Part shown: piece by piece, positions 35,637-44,843 of the stretch | How the letters are laid out: each line of letters opens with the position of its first letter | Position numbering within the stretch: the first letter of the stretch is position 1 | Source: Paenibacillus sp. FSL A5-0031 | GTDB lineage: Bacteria; Bacillota; Bacilli; Paenibacillales; Paenibacillaceae | Assembly (NCBI RefSeq): GCF_001956295.1 | Contig: NZ_MRTD01000007.1 | Span: forward strand, 1 to 64,000 | Length of the DNA: 64,000 bases | Direction of reading: 5' to 3' | Translations under genes and position numbers: made by a program | The notes under the pieces: model-generated | Told to the model about the DNA's origin: nothing | What the model saw: only the letters and a program-made list of their open reading frames with translations | The model's database searches: none

Positions 35637-35676
35637 AAGCTCATTTGCAATCCTAAATTGCAGATGAGCTTTTTTG
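35637..35676 (+). terminator. terminator after the UvrA-like gene
   Basis: AAGCTCATtTGCAAT pairs with ATTGCAgATGAGCTT, followed by six T. Confidence 0.85.
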
Positions 35677-35752
35677 TTATGCTGAAGGTTGTATAATAAC
35701 TTTGGGAAATCGTGTATAATGTGGGTATTATTTTAGAAGGGGATGCCATTTA

Positions 35753-37138
35753 TTGAATGCAATTGATTTAGAAACGTCGCTCATACATAAGAAAGAGAAT
35801 CGTTACTTTGTTCTTGCGCTTATCTTTAGTGTTTTCATTTATTTATGTCTGTTTATTTCTATTATTTTCATTTTCATCCTACCGATTCTTATTCTCCTGC
35901 CCTTATTCGCTCAAGCGATTATGATGGCAAGCATTCGAACCAATGGCGTTCGGATCACACCGAGACAATTCCCAGAGGTGTTCGCAATTGCCCAGGCACA
36001 GTGTGAGCGGATGGGCTTTACTGTTGTACCGGATCTTTATGTCATGGAATCGAGCGGGATATTAAATGCGTTTGCTTCGCGTTTTTTTGGCCGCAATATG
36101 GTGGTGCTTTATTCCGATTTGTTTGAAATGATTCAGGCGGGTGGGGAAAAAGAGCTCACTTTTGTCATTTCACATGAGCTCGCCCACATCAAACGAAATC
36201 ATTTGTCGAAGCAGCTGCTCATATTGCCGGCGTTATGGCTTCCATTTCTTGGTGAAGCATACTCGCGGGCTTGCGAATATACATGCGACCGTATGGCTGC
36301 TTATTACACCAACGATGCTGAAGCCGCAATGAATGGTTTAACGATATTAGCCATCGGAAAAACGCTCTACAAACGGGTAGACCGTGAGGAATATTTACTG
36401 CAAAGCAGCTATGAGAAAGGTTTATTTGTATGGCTGGCTGAGAAGCTATCGACTCACCCGCCTCTGCCGAAGCGTATCTACGCGATTCAGCAATATGCAG
36501 GCATCTCATCGAATATCATTTTTAAGACATCCTCTTCGCGAATAGCACTTATCATCGTTTTGGCTGTTATTCTTGTTCTCGGGGGATCTGTTACGATCGG
36601 GGTGACCTTCTCGAAATCGATTGATACCTTTATGTCTTCTCTTGATGGTCCGCCAACCGATGTTCAAATGCTTGGTGCAGCTTCAGAGGCTGATTTAGAG
36701 CTCGTTAAATCTCTGCTTGATGCTGGAGGGAATCCGAATGCAGCAGACGATGAAGGGTGGACAGCGCTAATGTGGGCAGCTCAGCTAAATGAAACAGCAA
36801 TCGCTTCTTCATTGATAGACGCGGGAGCGCAATTGAATGTGATTGAGCAAAGTTATGAAGAAACGGCACTAACGATAGCGTTGTATAATGAAAGCATAGA
36901 GATGGTAGCCTTATTGCTGGAAGAAGGAGCTAATCCGAATTTACAGGATAGCACCGGATGGACACCGCTAATGACCGCAGCAAAAAATGGCGACATAGAA
37001 GGAGCGGAACTTTTGCTAAAAGCAGGGGCTGATCCGTTGAAAGTTGATGAAACAGGATATACAGCTGAGGATTATGCGCTGGATGCTGGGTTTGACGAGC
37101 TCGCCGAGCTATTGCAAAATTTAGGAGATCAAATATAA
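35753..37138 (+). CDS. M48 family membrane metallopeptidase fused to ankyrin repeats
   Basis: 461 residues. Two membrane helices near 18-57 precede an M48 (HtpX/Ste24-like) protease domain with the zinc motif HELAH at 141-145 and the third ligand region EYTCDRMA downstream. A further helix at about 263-285 leads to roughly 150 residues of ankyrin repeats ('MLGAASEADLELVKSLLDAG', EGWTALMWAAQ, 'TGWTPLMTAAKNGD'). The fusion is uncommon: the ankyrin part may bind substrates or a partner on one side of the membrane. The start is TTG 35753 behind AGAAGGGGA. An upstream -10 TATAAT (35715-35720) has only a poorly spaced -35. Confidence 0.85.
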   Translation: MNAIDLETSLIHKKENRYFVLALIFSVFIYLCLFISIIFIFILPILILLPLFAQAIMMASIRTNGVRITPRQFPEVFAIAQAQCERMGFTVVPDLYVMESSGILNAFASRFFGRNMVVLYSDLFEMIQAGGEKELTFVISHELAHIKRNHLSKQLLILPALWLPFLGEAYSRACEYTCDRMAAYYTNDAEAAMNGLTILAIGKTLYKRVDREEYLLQSSYEKGLFVWLAEKLSTHPPLPKRIYAIQQYAGISSNIIFKTSSSRIALIIVLAVILVLGGSVTIGVTFSKSIDTFMSSLDGPPTDVQMLGAASEADLELVKSLLDAGGNPNAADDEGWTALMWAAQLNETAIASSLIDAGAQLNVIEQSYEETALTIALYNESIEMVALLLEEGANPNLQDSTGWTPLMTAAKNGDIEGAELLLKAGADPLKVDETGYTAEDYALDAGFDELAELLQNLGDQI

Positions 37139-37142
37139 AAGA

Positions 37143-37171
37143 AAAGAAGCTTGATTGCTCAAGCTTCTTTC
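37143..37171 (+). terminator. terminator after the M48-ankyrin gene
   Basis: AAGAAGCTTG pairs with CAAGCTTCTT around a six-base loop. Confidence 0.8.
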
Positions 37172-37203
37172 TTATATGTATATTCAATTCTTTATGTTTA
37201 GGA

Positions 37204-37280
37204 TGGTCGGGACGACACGATTTGAACATGCGACCCCCTGGTCCCAAACCAGGTGCTCTACCAAGCTGAGCTACGTCCCG
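37204..37280 (-). tRNA. tRNA-Pro (anticodon UGG)
   Basis: A 77-base cloverleaf on the minus strand starting CGGGACGTAGCTCAG. The anticodon stem-loop CCTGG-TTTGGGA-CCAGG gives anticodon UGG (proline). The T-arm contains GTTCAAATC. The 3' end reads CGTCCCG, discriminator A, then an encoded CCA. It stands alone between the M48-ankyrin gene and the glycerate kinase gene. Confidence 0.96.
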
Positions 37281-37373
37281 GGAAAAGATCGCTAAACACA
37301 AGATGTATTATCGCATATAAACTGAAATAATTGCAAGTGTTTTTTTAATTTTTTTTCTGAAAGGATGATTAGG

Positions 37374-38495
37374 GTGAAAATCGTTATTGCACCGGATGCG
37401 TTTAAGGGGTCAAGAAGCGCATTTCAAATTGCTAGCACGATGGAAGCAGGCATTCGCACAGTTCATCCACATGCTGAAATCATACAGCTCCCAATGGCTG
37501 ATGGCGGTGAAGGAACGATGGAGATATTGGTACAAGCTACAGGCGGGAGTTTTATCGAAGTTCCTGTTCACGACCCGCTGAACCGAAGCATTCATGCAAG
37601 ATATGGCGTAATGGGAGATGGCCAAACCGCGGTCATTGAGCTTGCTGAAGCATCGGGTCTTGCTTTACTGAAGAGTGAAGAGAAAAATCCACAAATCGCT
37701 TCAACATTTGGCACCGGTGAATTGATTCGGCATGCACTCGGTTCTGGCTATCGTCAATTTATTATTTGCTTAGGAGGCAGCGCGACCAATGATGCCGGAT
37801 CGGGCATGCTGCAGGCGCTCGGCATGAAGCTGTTAGATGAAAGTGGAGCTGAGCTGCAGCCTGGAGGCATTCATTTGTCGAAGCTTGCATCGATTGATGA
37901 TGCTGGTTTCCATTCGAGCGTTCGCGAAAGCAGCTTCATCATTGCTGGCGATGTACGTAATCCATTATGCGGGGAGCATGGAGCCTCTTGGGTTTACGGT
38001 CCTCAGAAGGGGGCATCGTCAGAAGCAGTCAAGCAGCTTGACCTTGCATTAGCTCATTTTGCTGAAGGTATATACAAGCATACAGGGATTGATGTGGCGA
38101 ATTTGCCAGGCAGCGGAGCGGCAGGAGGTACAGGTGCAGCACTTTTAGCTTTTTTTGACGCTGCTATGCACGCTGGAGCAAAACTTGTTATGGATAGAAT
38201 TGGATTTGAGGAGCATATTGATGGCGCTGATTGGATTTTGACAGGCGAAGGGAGATTAGACAGCCAAACGGGTTCAGGCAAGGTGATCAAGGCGATATGT
38301 GATGCCGCTTGGGGGCAGCGCATCCCTGTAATCGCCGTTTGCGGGTCAATTGATGCGAGTTCAGCATACACGTCGGAGCTTGGTCTTCGTGCAGGCTTCT
38401 CGCTCGTGCCGGGTCCTTGTTCGGTAGAAGAGGCGATGGAGCATACGGATGAGTGGCTGCATGATCGAATCGTTCATATTTTTAGCTTGTTATAA
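37374..38495 (+). CDS. glycerate kinase
   Basis: 373 residues of the GlxK/GarK family, which phosphorylates D-glycerate with ATP for entry to glycolysis. The first strand reads 'KIVIAPDAFKGSRSAFQIA', followed by 'IQLPMADGGEGTMEILV', 'CLGGSATNDAGSGMLQALG' (substrate/phosphate region) and 'DWILTGEGRLDSQTGSGKV' near the end. Length is normal. GTG 37374 is preferred because AAAGGATGA sits just before it; ATG 37365 falls inside that site. It is monocistronic. Confidence 0.93.
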   Translation: MKIVIAPDAFKGSRSAFQIASTMEAGIRTVHPHAEIIQLPMADGGEGTMEILVQATGGSFIEVPVHDPLNRSIHARYGVMGDGQTAVIELAEASGLALLKSEEKNPQIASTFGTGELIRHALGSGYRQFIICLGGSATNDAGSGMLQALGMKLLDESGAELQPGGIHLSKLASIDDAGFHSSVRESSFIIAGDVRNPLCGEHGASWVYGPQKGASSEAVKQLDLALAHFAEGIYKHTGIDVANLPGSGAAGGTGAALLAFFDAAMHAGAKLVMDRIGFEEHIDGADWILTGEGRLDSQTGSGKVIKAICDAAWGQRIPVIAVCGSIDASSAYTSELGLRAGFSLVPGPCSVEEAMEHTDEWLHDRIVHIFSLL

Positions 38496-38510
38496 AGTCA
38501 TAATAAAAAA

Positions 38511-38550
38511 AGAAGCAGCCGATGCAATGAGCAATGGCTGCTTCTTTCTT
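38511..38550. terminator. bidirectional terminator
   Basis: AGAAGCAGCC pairs with GGCTGCTTCT, with A- and T-rich flanks suiting both the glycerate kinase and the convergent CNNM/CBS gene. Confidence 0.85.
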
Positions 38551-38562
38551 GTTAACCTATCG

Positions 38563-39882
38563 TTATGCGGTTTCGCCTTCAACGGCTTCTTGATTTTGCT
38601 CAATTAGCATTTCGACCTTGCGAATCCGGTTTTTGCTCGTCTCGCGAATGATAAATTTATAATTTTCGTAAAAGTGCTCTTTGCCTGGCTTTGGATCGGT
38701 CACTTGACTGTACAACCAGCCGCCGACCGTATCCACATCCTCTTCCTCGAAGTTCATTCCGGTTAGATCGCTCAGCTCGCTAAGTGATACTTTACCATCG
38801 AGAAGATAGCAGTTATCAGCTAGCTGTTCGATTTCCTTACGCTCGTCGGCGTCAAATTCATCACGAATTTCACCAACGATTTCTTCCAAAATATCTTCAA
38901 TTGTAATAAGGCCGGAAGTACCGCCGTATTCATCAACGAGAATAGCGATGTGAACACGTTCTAATTGCATTCGCTTTAGAAGCATTTTGACTGGCGTAAC
39001 CTCAGAAACGCTCAGTACAGGATGAACAAGCTTTTTGAAATCCAAATCACGATCAGATTCATATTCTAGGAAAAGCTGCTTCGTGTTAATCATGCCGACG
39101 ATGTTATCCTTGCTCTCAAGTGCGACCGGGAAACGCGTATATTGTTCCTTGCGAATAATTTCCATGTTCTCAGCTAATGATTTGTTTGTATACAAACAAA
39201 TCATATCGGTGCGAGGCACCATAATTTCTTTGGCCAGCAGTTCGTCAAAAGCGAAAATGCGGCTTACATATCCGTATTCTGTATTGTTAATCTTTCCGCT
39301 TTGGTAGCTCTCGTTAAGAATAATTTGAATTTCTTCTTCCGAGTGTGCTTCTTCATGCTCTGTAGCTGGTTTCAATCCGAACAAGCGAACCAAAGCGTTA
39401 GCCGAGCCATTTAGCAACCAAATGAAAGGATATAAAATTTTGTGGAATAAAATAATCGGTTTTGCTGTTAAGAAGCTAATAAATTCAGCTTTCTGGATCG
39501 CCCACGTTTTTGGTGCAAGCTCCCCGACAACAACATGCAGGAATGTGACCGAAATAAATGCGATTAAAAAGGATAGAATATGACTGATGTCATCGTTAAT
39601 AGCAAAACGTTCAAACAAGGGTAAAAGCATTTTTTCAACTGTCGGTTCTCCCAGCCAGCCCAGCCCGAGCGCTGTAATAGTAATACCTAATTGACAGGCT
39701 GACAAGTAGGCATCCAGATTACTCGTAACCCGTTGAACGGCAAGTGCGTTCTTCCGGCCCTCAAGCACTAACTGATCGATCCGACTGGAGCGAAGTCTGA
39801 TGATGGCGAACTCCGTTGCGACGAAAAAAGCAGTTAATAAAATAAGAAGAGCAATCATGAATAAATTGAATCCTATACCCAT
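38563..39882 (-). CDS. hemolysin-family CNNM/CBS/CorC membrane protein
   Basis: 439 residues. The DUF21 (CNNM) membrane domain (about 1-200, four helices, beginning 'FMIALLILLTAFFVATEFAI') is followed by a CBS pair (VPRTDMICLYTN ... 'AILVDEYGGTSGLITIEDIL') and a C-terminal CorC_HlyC domain (about 350-430). Bacillus relatives such as MpfA/YhdP export Mg2+. Despite the family name, hemolysis is not expected. A weak AAGGGTAG lies about 12 bases before the ATG. Confidence 0.9.
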   Translation of the reverse strand: MGIGFNLFMIALLILLTAFFVATEFAIIRLRSSRIDQLVLEGRKNALAVQRVTSNLDAYLSACQLGITITALGLGWLGEPTVEKMLLPLFERFAINDDISHILSFLIAFISVTFLHVVVGELAPKTWAIQKAEFISFLTAKPIILFHKILYPFIWLLNGSANALVRLFGLKPATEHEEAHSEEEIQIILNESYQSGKINNTEYGYVSRIFAFDELLAKEIMVPRTDMICLYTNKSLAENMEIIRKEQYTRFPVALESKDNIVGMINTKQLFLEYESDRDLDFKKLVHPVLSVSEVTPVKMLLKRMQLERVHIAILVDEYGGTSGLITIEDILEEIVGEIRDEFDADERKEIEQLADNCYLLDGKVSLSELSDLTGMNFEEEDVDTVGGWLYSQVTDPKPGKEHFYENYKFIIRETSKNRIRKVEMLIEQNQEAVEGETA

Positions 39883-40081
39883 TTTCGTTTTTCACTACCC
39901 TTTTATGTTTATATTTTTTTTATTCTTATGATCTACTATAACGAATGATTACATGATATGACAAATGCCATATCCAACGGTAACAGCCTTATACGCGCTT
40001 TAAAAGCGATTTAACGAGAATGAAAGGCTTATTCTCATTGATTTTCGAGCCTTTACAAGCGTCATTCTCCGGCATATGATG

Positions 40082-40095
40082 AGTTCATATGAACT
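40082..40095 (+). promoter_or_regulatory. 14-bp palindrome upstream of the DUF1836 gene
   Basis: AGTTCATATGAACT is a perfect palindrome 44 bases before the start codon and just before a TAATAT -10-like sequence. It may be an operator. The regulator is unknown and the -35 box is unclear. Confidence 0.4.
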
Positions 40096-40138
40096 TGTAA
40101 TATAGGAATGCAAGACGAATGCGCGAGGAGGAAGCGAT

Positions 40139-40909
40139 ATGGAGTCCTTTACGCTTACTCGAAAAGAGATGGCTTGCTTGCTGCTGGCTCTGGACGGAAA
40201 GTATAATTTGAAGCCACTGCAAGTGCTGCAAGCCGCATGGACCAAAACGCATCAATGTGATTTGGAGAAAGGCACGGGACTGCCTGCATTTATGTCTACG
40301 CTGCTGCCTCCAATTATGGAAAAGCTTATTAAAGGAAATGAGATTAAAGGCTTTTCATTACATGAAATTGCTGCGTTGGGCCAACTAATCGAATATTCGA
40401 ATCTGTCGATTACCTCCATGCAAAACTGGGTGAAGCGAGATTTCAAACCTTATTTCGATTGTCCGAAAGCTGGGAAAAAATATTCTCTGAACCAAGCTGC
40501 GTTATTATTCATTATTGATGATTTAAAGTCAAATCTCGATTTTGAATCAATACGCAAGCTTTTTGAGATCGTATTCAAGAAACCAGAGGATGAAGCAGAC
40601 GATTTAGTTGGGCCTATTGAATTATATGCATCTTATACTAGTATGTTTGAGGAGCTCGATGCGAATAACGATCAACTGCTCGACATTTCCGGTCATTTGA
40701 AGGAAAATCCGCATCAAGATTTATTGACAGAACATGTCATTCGCTCTTCAGCGAATCAATTTGCAAGCAGATTGCCGAATTTAACGGAAAAACAATGGGA
40801 AGCAGTGCGAAATATTTTGCTCGTTGCGGTTATTTCCATCCAAACCTCCTATTTTCATTCGTTAGCAAGGCGTTATTGCAATGCAACCTTATTTTTAGCC
40901 ACAGAATAA
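40139..40909 (+). CDS. DUF1836 domain-containing protein
   Basis: 256 residues of unknown function. It is mostly helical, has no membrane segment and contains a helix-turn-helix-like central stretch 'LGQLIEYSNLSITSMQNWVK' followed by KKYSLNQAALLFIIDDLK, the DUF1836 core. These proteins look like MerR-like DNA-binding regulators, but this is not established. GAGGAGG precedes the ATG. A 14-bp palindrome in the upstream region may be a binding site. It ends 240 bases before the chemoreceptor, with its riboswitch between. Confidence 0.75.
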   Translation: MESFTLTRKEMACLLLALDGKYNLKPLQVLQAAWTKTHQCDLEKGTGLPAFMSTLLPPIMEKLIKGNEIKGFSLHEIAALGQLIEYSNLSITSMQNWVKRDFKPYFDCPKAGKKYSLNQAALLFIIDDLKSNLDFESIRKLFEIVFKKPEDEADDLVGPIELYASYTSMFEELDANNDQLLDISGHLKENPHQDLLTEHVIRSSANQFASRLPNLTEKQWEAVRNILLVAVISIQTSYFHSLARRYCNATLFLATE

Positions 40910-40987
40910 ATATGGTTCAGGGGATGACAATTTCACTAAATAGTCCTATACTGGTTTAAGTTGTAAACTACAAAATAGACAAACTGA

Positions 40988-41119
40988 AAAAGGCAAACTT
41001 GTTGAAAAACAAGGACGCAAAGTTATGGGCCTAAGGTGTACGCACTATGGCTGCCAGACCGCCGGAAGGATAATAAGCTATCTGAGCTGTCCGCCTCCTG
41101 TGGCTGGATAGCTTTTTTT
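40988..41119 (+). promoter_or_regulatory. c-di-GMP-I (GEMM-I) riboswitch with terminator
   Basis: The aptamer core reads AAGGCAAAC, a P1b stem CTTGTT-GAAA-AACAAG with GAAA tetraloop, then GGACGCAAAGTTATGGGCCT and ATGGCTGCCAGACCGCC, matching the c-di-GMP-I consensus. A terminator AGCTATC / GATAGCT with seven T follows at 41075-41119. It should control read-through into the chemoreceptor gene in response to c-di-GMP. Confidence 0.92.
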
Positions 41120-41151
41120 GTTTTCAGGAGACAGAGGAGAGAGCAAGCAGG

Positions 41152-42909
41152 ATGGTTTTTAAGGATAGGATAGAGAGAGCAAAAATACTGTTTAAGAAAT
41201 TGAGTTTGAAGAAAATAACGAGCAAATTATTGCTTGTTACCGCAATCATCACACTTTTTAATGTAGGCTCGGGCGTTTTGATTTATTTTCAAAATCATTC
41301 AGTAGCAACCTCGGTCGAAGGCTCAGAGGAATTGCAGCGTGCTGAACGCAATTACCAAGGTATTTCGAATAGGCTGCTGAAAGTGATGCTTCTAATGGTA
41401 GATGCCATTGAAAATGGCAAAAGCGATGCAACGCTGATCATGAAGGATTTGGAAACGATGCCTGCCAACATCGATGAGTTAGAGAAACAGCTTATCGACA
41501 TGGATAAGAAATATCCGCCTGCAACGGAAGATGGTCCTTATTATGCGAATCAGGTTAACGTTCTTAAGCTTGCATTAGATAACTTGAAAGTGACGAATAC
41601 AGACGTGAGTGGATTATCATCAGATGAGAAATCGCTCCGCATAAGCAATTTAATAAGCGTCTATACCGTCATTCTAAGTTATTCCAACGATACGATGCAC
41701 GAGCGTTTGACCGCAGACGCTAATGCGACGCAGAGGCTTCTCGATAGAGACATATCCAGTGCGAACCTTATTGTGCTTATTAATGTCATTTTGCTCGCTA
41801 TTCTTCCTGCTATAATGATTTTTGTCATCTCACAATCGATTAGAACAGGACTAGTAGGCATTACAAAAAGAATTAAGCAGTATGGCAGTAATGATTTTAC
41901 AAGTCAAGAAAAACTCGTTCGCTCTGACGAATTTGGCGATCTTGACCATGCATTGGCTAATATGGGCGATCAATTGCGAGAAACGATTAAAGCTACGCTT
42001 GAAGTGAGTGAGTCCGTGCTCCACATCTCAAATAATATGGATAATATGATTGGAATTAATCGTAAAGCTTCAGAGGATGTAAATGGCCAAGTGGAGCTGG
42101 GCAGAAAAGTGTTGCTGTCGCAGTATGACGATGCTTCATCCATTTCGGCAGTTACCGAAGAAATCTCAGCAAGCTCACAGCAAATTGCTGCGTCGAGTGA
42201 GTACATAAACAATGATATGCAAAATATGAAGCAATCATCTCATAACGGCACGCAGCAGATGGCTGGCGTGGTCTCGATGGTAAATGAAACAGTAGACCAG
42301 TTTTCAAAGCTAACTGAAGCTTTCGAAACGATGAATGAACGATATAACAATGTAGCTAAGTTTTTGAACGGCATTCAGGATTTGAACACACAGACGAATT
42401 TGTTGTCACTGAACGCATCCATTGAATCGGCAAGAGCGGGTGAGCATGGCAGAGGGTTCGCAGTTGTCGCTGATGAGATCCGCAAGCTGTCCAGCCAGAC
42501 CGATATGATCTCGAAGCAGATCACGAAGGAGCTGACACTCATACAAAGCGATGTGGCAGCAAGCAGCCGCACGATCGGCAGCTTCGCGAATGTTATTAAC
42601 ACGACGCGTCAAGCATCCGAAACCGCAAGCAGCACATTCCAAGCATTGGAATCACAAAGCAGCATGCTGTCAGATCAAGTGAGCGAGATTTCTACGGCAA
42701 TTAGTGAAATTACAACAGGCATGTCTCATATCGTGTCTGCAGTAGACAAGCTATTGACTACGTCTTCAGAAGTAAATGGGAAAATGGAACATATGAGCGA
42801 GCTTTCAGTTAAGCAAAATGATATTTCCGATGATTTGCGCACGCTTGCGGAGAAGCTTTCACTTTCCTCGCAGGATTTGAAGGAGAAAGCATCTGTTTTC
42901 AAAGTGTAA
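41152..42909 (+). CDS. methyl-accepting chemotaxis protein
   Basis: 585 residues: membrane helix about 24-46, an extracellular helical sensor domain about 47-205, a second helix about 208-232, HAMP, and a cytoplasmic signalling domain. The conserved hairpin tip reads '[19 protein letters not shown]' with [10 protein letters not shown] after it, which docks CheA/CheW. The ligand is unknown. A c-di-GMP-I riboswitch lies in its 5' leader, tying receptor level to the motile/sessile switch. The ATG at 41152 has GAGGAGAG about ten bases before it. A strong 13-bp hairpin terminator follows. Confidence 0.93.
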   Translation: MVFKDRIERAKILFKKLSLKKITSKLLLVTAIITLFNVGSGVLIYFQNHSVATSVEGSEELQRAERNYQGISNRLLKVMLLMVDAIENGKSDATLIMKDLETMPANIDELEKQLIDMDKKYPPATEDGPYYANQVNVLKLALDNLKVTNTDVSGLSSDEKSLRISNLISVYTVILSYSNDTMHERLTADANATQRLLDRDISSANLIVLINVILLAILPAIMIFVISQSIRTGLVGITKRIKQYGSNDFTSQEKLVRSDEFGDLDHALANMGDQLRETIKATLEVSESVLHISNNMDNMIGINRKASEDVNGQVELGRKVLLSQYDDASSISAVTEEISASSQQIAASSEYINNDMQNMKQSSHNGTQQMAGVVSMVNETVDQFSKLTEAFETMNERYNNVAKFLNGIQDLNTQTNLLSLNASIESARAGEHGRGFAVVADEIRKLSSQTDMISKQITKELTLIQSDVAASSRTIGSFANVINTTRQASETASSTFQALESQSSMLSDQVSEISTAISEITTGMSHIVSAVDKLLTTSSEVNGKMEHMSELSVKQNDISDDLRTLAEKLSLSSQDLKEKASVFKV

Positions 42910-42930
42910 GCAACAAAATGATAATCGAGT

Positions 42931-42976
42931 GAGGCAGGCAGCATCCATAGGTTTGGGGTGCTGCCTGCCTCTTTGT
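42931..42976 (+). terminator. terminator-like hairpin after the chemoreceptor
   Basis: A perfect 13-bp stem GAGGCAGGCAGCA / TGCTGCCTGCCTC with a short, imperfect T tail. Confidence 0.75.
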
Positions 42977-43061
42977 GCAAATAAAGAAGGATAAGCGAGT
43001 ATAATGCCGAATCAATGAATGGAATAGACCAATACAAAACAGATCCACTATGGGAGACAGG

Positions 43062-44843
43062 ATGAGCGAAATGAACTTTCAAGTTAATTTACAAGGGATG
43101 ATCGAGCTTCTCTCAAAGCATTTATATTCGAGCCCGGGCGTGTTCATTAGGGAATTACTGCAAAATGGCGTTGATGCGATTACAGCACGCAAACGGCTTG
43201 GACATCGCTTTGATGCACGCGTAACAGTTGAAATTTACGGTTCTCGAACGATTGCCGTTCACGATAATGGGATAGGCTTGTCCGAATCCGAAATCCAGCT
43301 TTTTTTGGCTCAAATCGGAAGTACCTCCAAGCGTGACGAAATGGATTCAGCAGATGACTATATTGGACAATTTGGCGTGGGCTTGCTGTCCTGCTTCGTA
43401 GTGAGCGGCGAGATCGTTGTTATTACCCGCTCCGCTCTAGAAGGCGATACTTTAGAATGGCGCGGGCGGCCAGACGGCACGTACACGATTCGCAAGCTTG
43501 AGAAGGATGCTCCAATCGGTACCACCGTGTTTTTGACATGCAAGGAGGGTTACGAGGACTACTATGAGTGGGATCGTGTGATGGAGTTAATGAGTCACTA
43601 TGGTCAGTTCCTGCCTGTTCCGATTCATTTGTCCGAAGGGAAATCAGATATTAGGATTAACGAGGAAAATCCTCCGTGGTCCATGAACTCCAGTGATGCG
43701 CTCACCTATGGCGAAGATCACTTGTATCAAACCTTCTTGGATGCTATACCTTTAAAATCAGTAATTGGTGAGCTTGAGGGTGTCGCTTATATTCTTCCTT
43801 ATGCTGTAAGCTTGCAAGCCGAGAAAAAACATAAGGTGTATATGAAACGCATGCTGCTCTCCGATCAAGTTAACAATATGCTCCCGGATTGGGCTTTTTT
43901 TGTTACGTGTATCATGAATACGAATGGACTTCGACCAACGGCTTCTCGGGAGTCATTTATGGAAAATGAGCTTTTTCATACCGTAAAGGATGAAATTGGC
44001 GAAAACATTAAACAGCATATGATTCAGCTCTCAGAATCAAACCCTGAACTATTCGGGAAAATTATTGTTATTCATTCTGCTTCCATTAAAGCGATGGCTG
44101 CCGAAGATGATGAGCTTTATCGATTGTTTATCCGTTTCTTGTCGTTTGAGACTTCATTTGGCATGATGAAGATGAGCGATATATTGGAACAGAACAAACG
44201 TATCGTTGTATCTTCCACGCTTGATGAATTCCGCCAAGTGGCTCGTGTTGCCAAGGCGCAAAATGTGATGGTTATTAACGGCGGTTATGTCCATGATTTT
44301 GAACTTGTGCGCAAGCTACCTGAGCTGGATGAGGATATTGAGGCGTTAGTTCTAGATCCGATTAATTTCTCGAACGTCTTCCAATCGATAACTCCCGCGG
44401 AGCATAAAAGCATTCTTTCCTTTCTGGAGCTCTCGGATCAGCTGCTAGCTCCATTTCAGTGCAGAAGCGTGGTAAAGCGATTTGAGCCAGTAGATTTGGC
44501 CGCTTTATACAATACAAATGATGAAGTGAATTTTCTGAGAATGGCAGAGCAAACGAAAGATGAAGCTAATGATTTGTTCGCAAATATTGTGGATGTCGTC
44601 ATCCATGAGCTATATGAGGTGCCATATGCGACGATTTGCTACAACTTTAATAATCCGCTTATGCAGCGTGTTATGACTTGTCAGAATGCGGATATGCAGA
44701 AGCTAAGTATTGAGACCGTTTATACGCAGGCCTTGCTGCTTGGTCAATATCCTCTTGGCCCTGAGGAGCTGAAGTTAATGAACAAATCGTTTATGCAGGT
44801 GCTGGAAATCGGTCTTAGTCAGGCTGGTGAGCGAGAGCTATGA
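43062..44843 (+). CDS. Hsp90-family ATPase (HtpG-like, divergent)
   Basis: 593 residues, near HtpG's 624. The GHKL ATP-binding domain shows 'RELLQNGVDAITAR' (usually RELISNASDA), 'HDNGIGLSESEI' (usually DTGIGM) and 'IGQFGVGLLSCFVV' (usually IGQFGVGFYSAFLV). The middle-domain catalytic Arg region reads TASRESFMENE. The substitutions show a branch distinct from ordinary HtpG, which is normally a stand-alone gene. The next gene, a TPR-like protein, overlaps it by four bases, so the two are made together. GGGAG five bases upstream sets ATG 43062. Clients are unknown. Confidence 0.88.
   Translation: MSEMNFQVNLQGMIELLSKHLYSSPGVFIRELLQNGVDAITARKRLGHRFDARVTVEIYGSRTIAVHDNGIGLSESEIQLFLAQIGSTSKRDEMDSADDYIGQFGVGLLSCFVVSGEIVVITRSALEGDTLEWRGRPDGTYTIRKLEKDAPIGTTVFLTCKEGYEDYYEWDRVMELMSHYGQFLPVPIHLSEGKSDIRINEENPPWSMNSSDALTYGEDHLYQTFLDAIPLKSVIGELEGVAYILPYAVSLQAEKKHKVYMKRMLLSDQVNNMLPDWAFFVTCIMNTNGLRPTASRESFMENELFHTVKDEIGENIKQHMIQLSESNPELFGKIIVIHSASIKAMAAEDDELYRLFIRFLSFETSFGMMKMSDILEQNKRIVVSSTLDEFRQVARVAKAQNVMVINGGYVHDFELVRKLPELDEDIEALVLDPINFSNVFQSITPAEHKSILSFLELSDQLLAPFQCRSVVKRFEPVDLAALYNTNDEVNFLRMAEQTKDEANDLFANIVDVVIHELYEVPYATICYNFNNPLMQRVMTCQNADMQKLSIETVYTQALLLGQYPLGPEELKLMNKSFMQVLEIGLSQAGEREL

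Noticed and set aside
39883..40138. A riboswitch upstream of the CNNM/CBS or DUF1836 gene
   Set aside because: No aptamer consensus could be recognised; only a 14-bp palindrome stands out.
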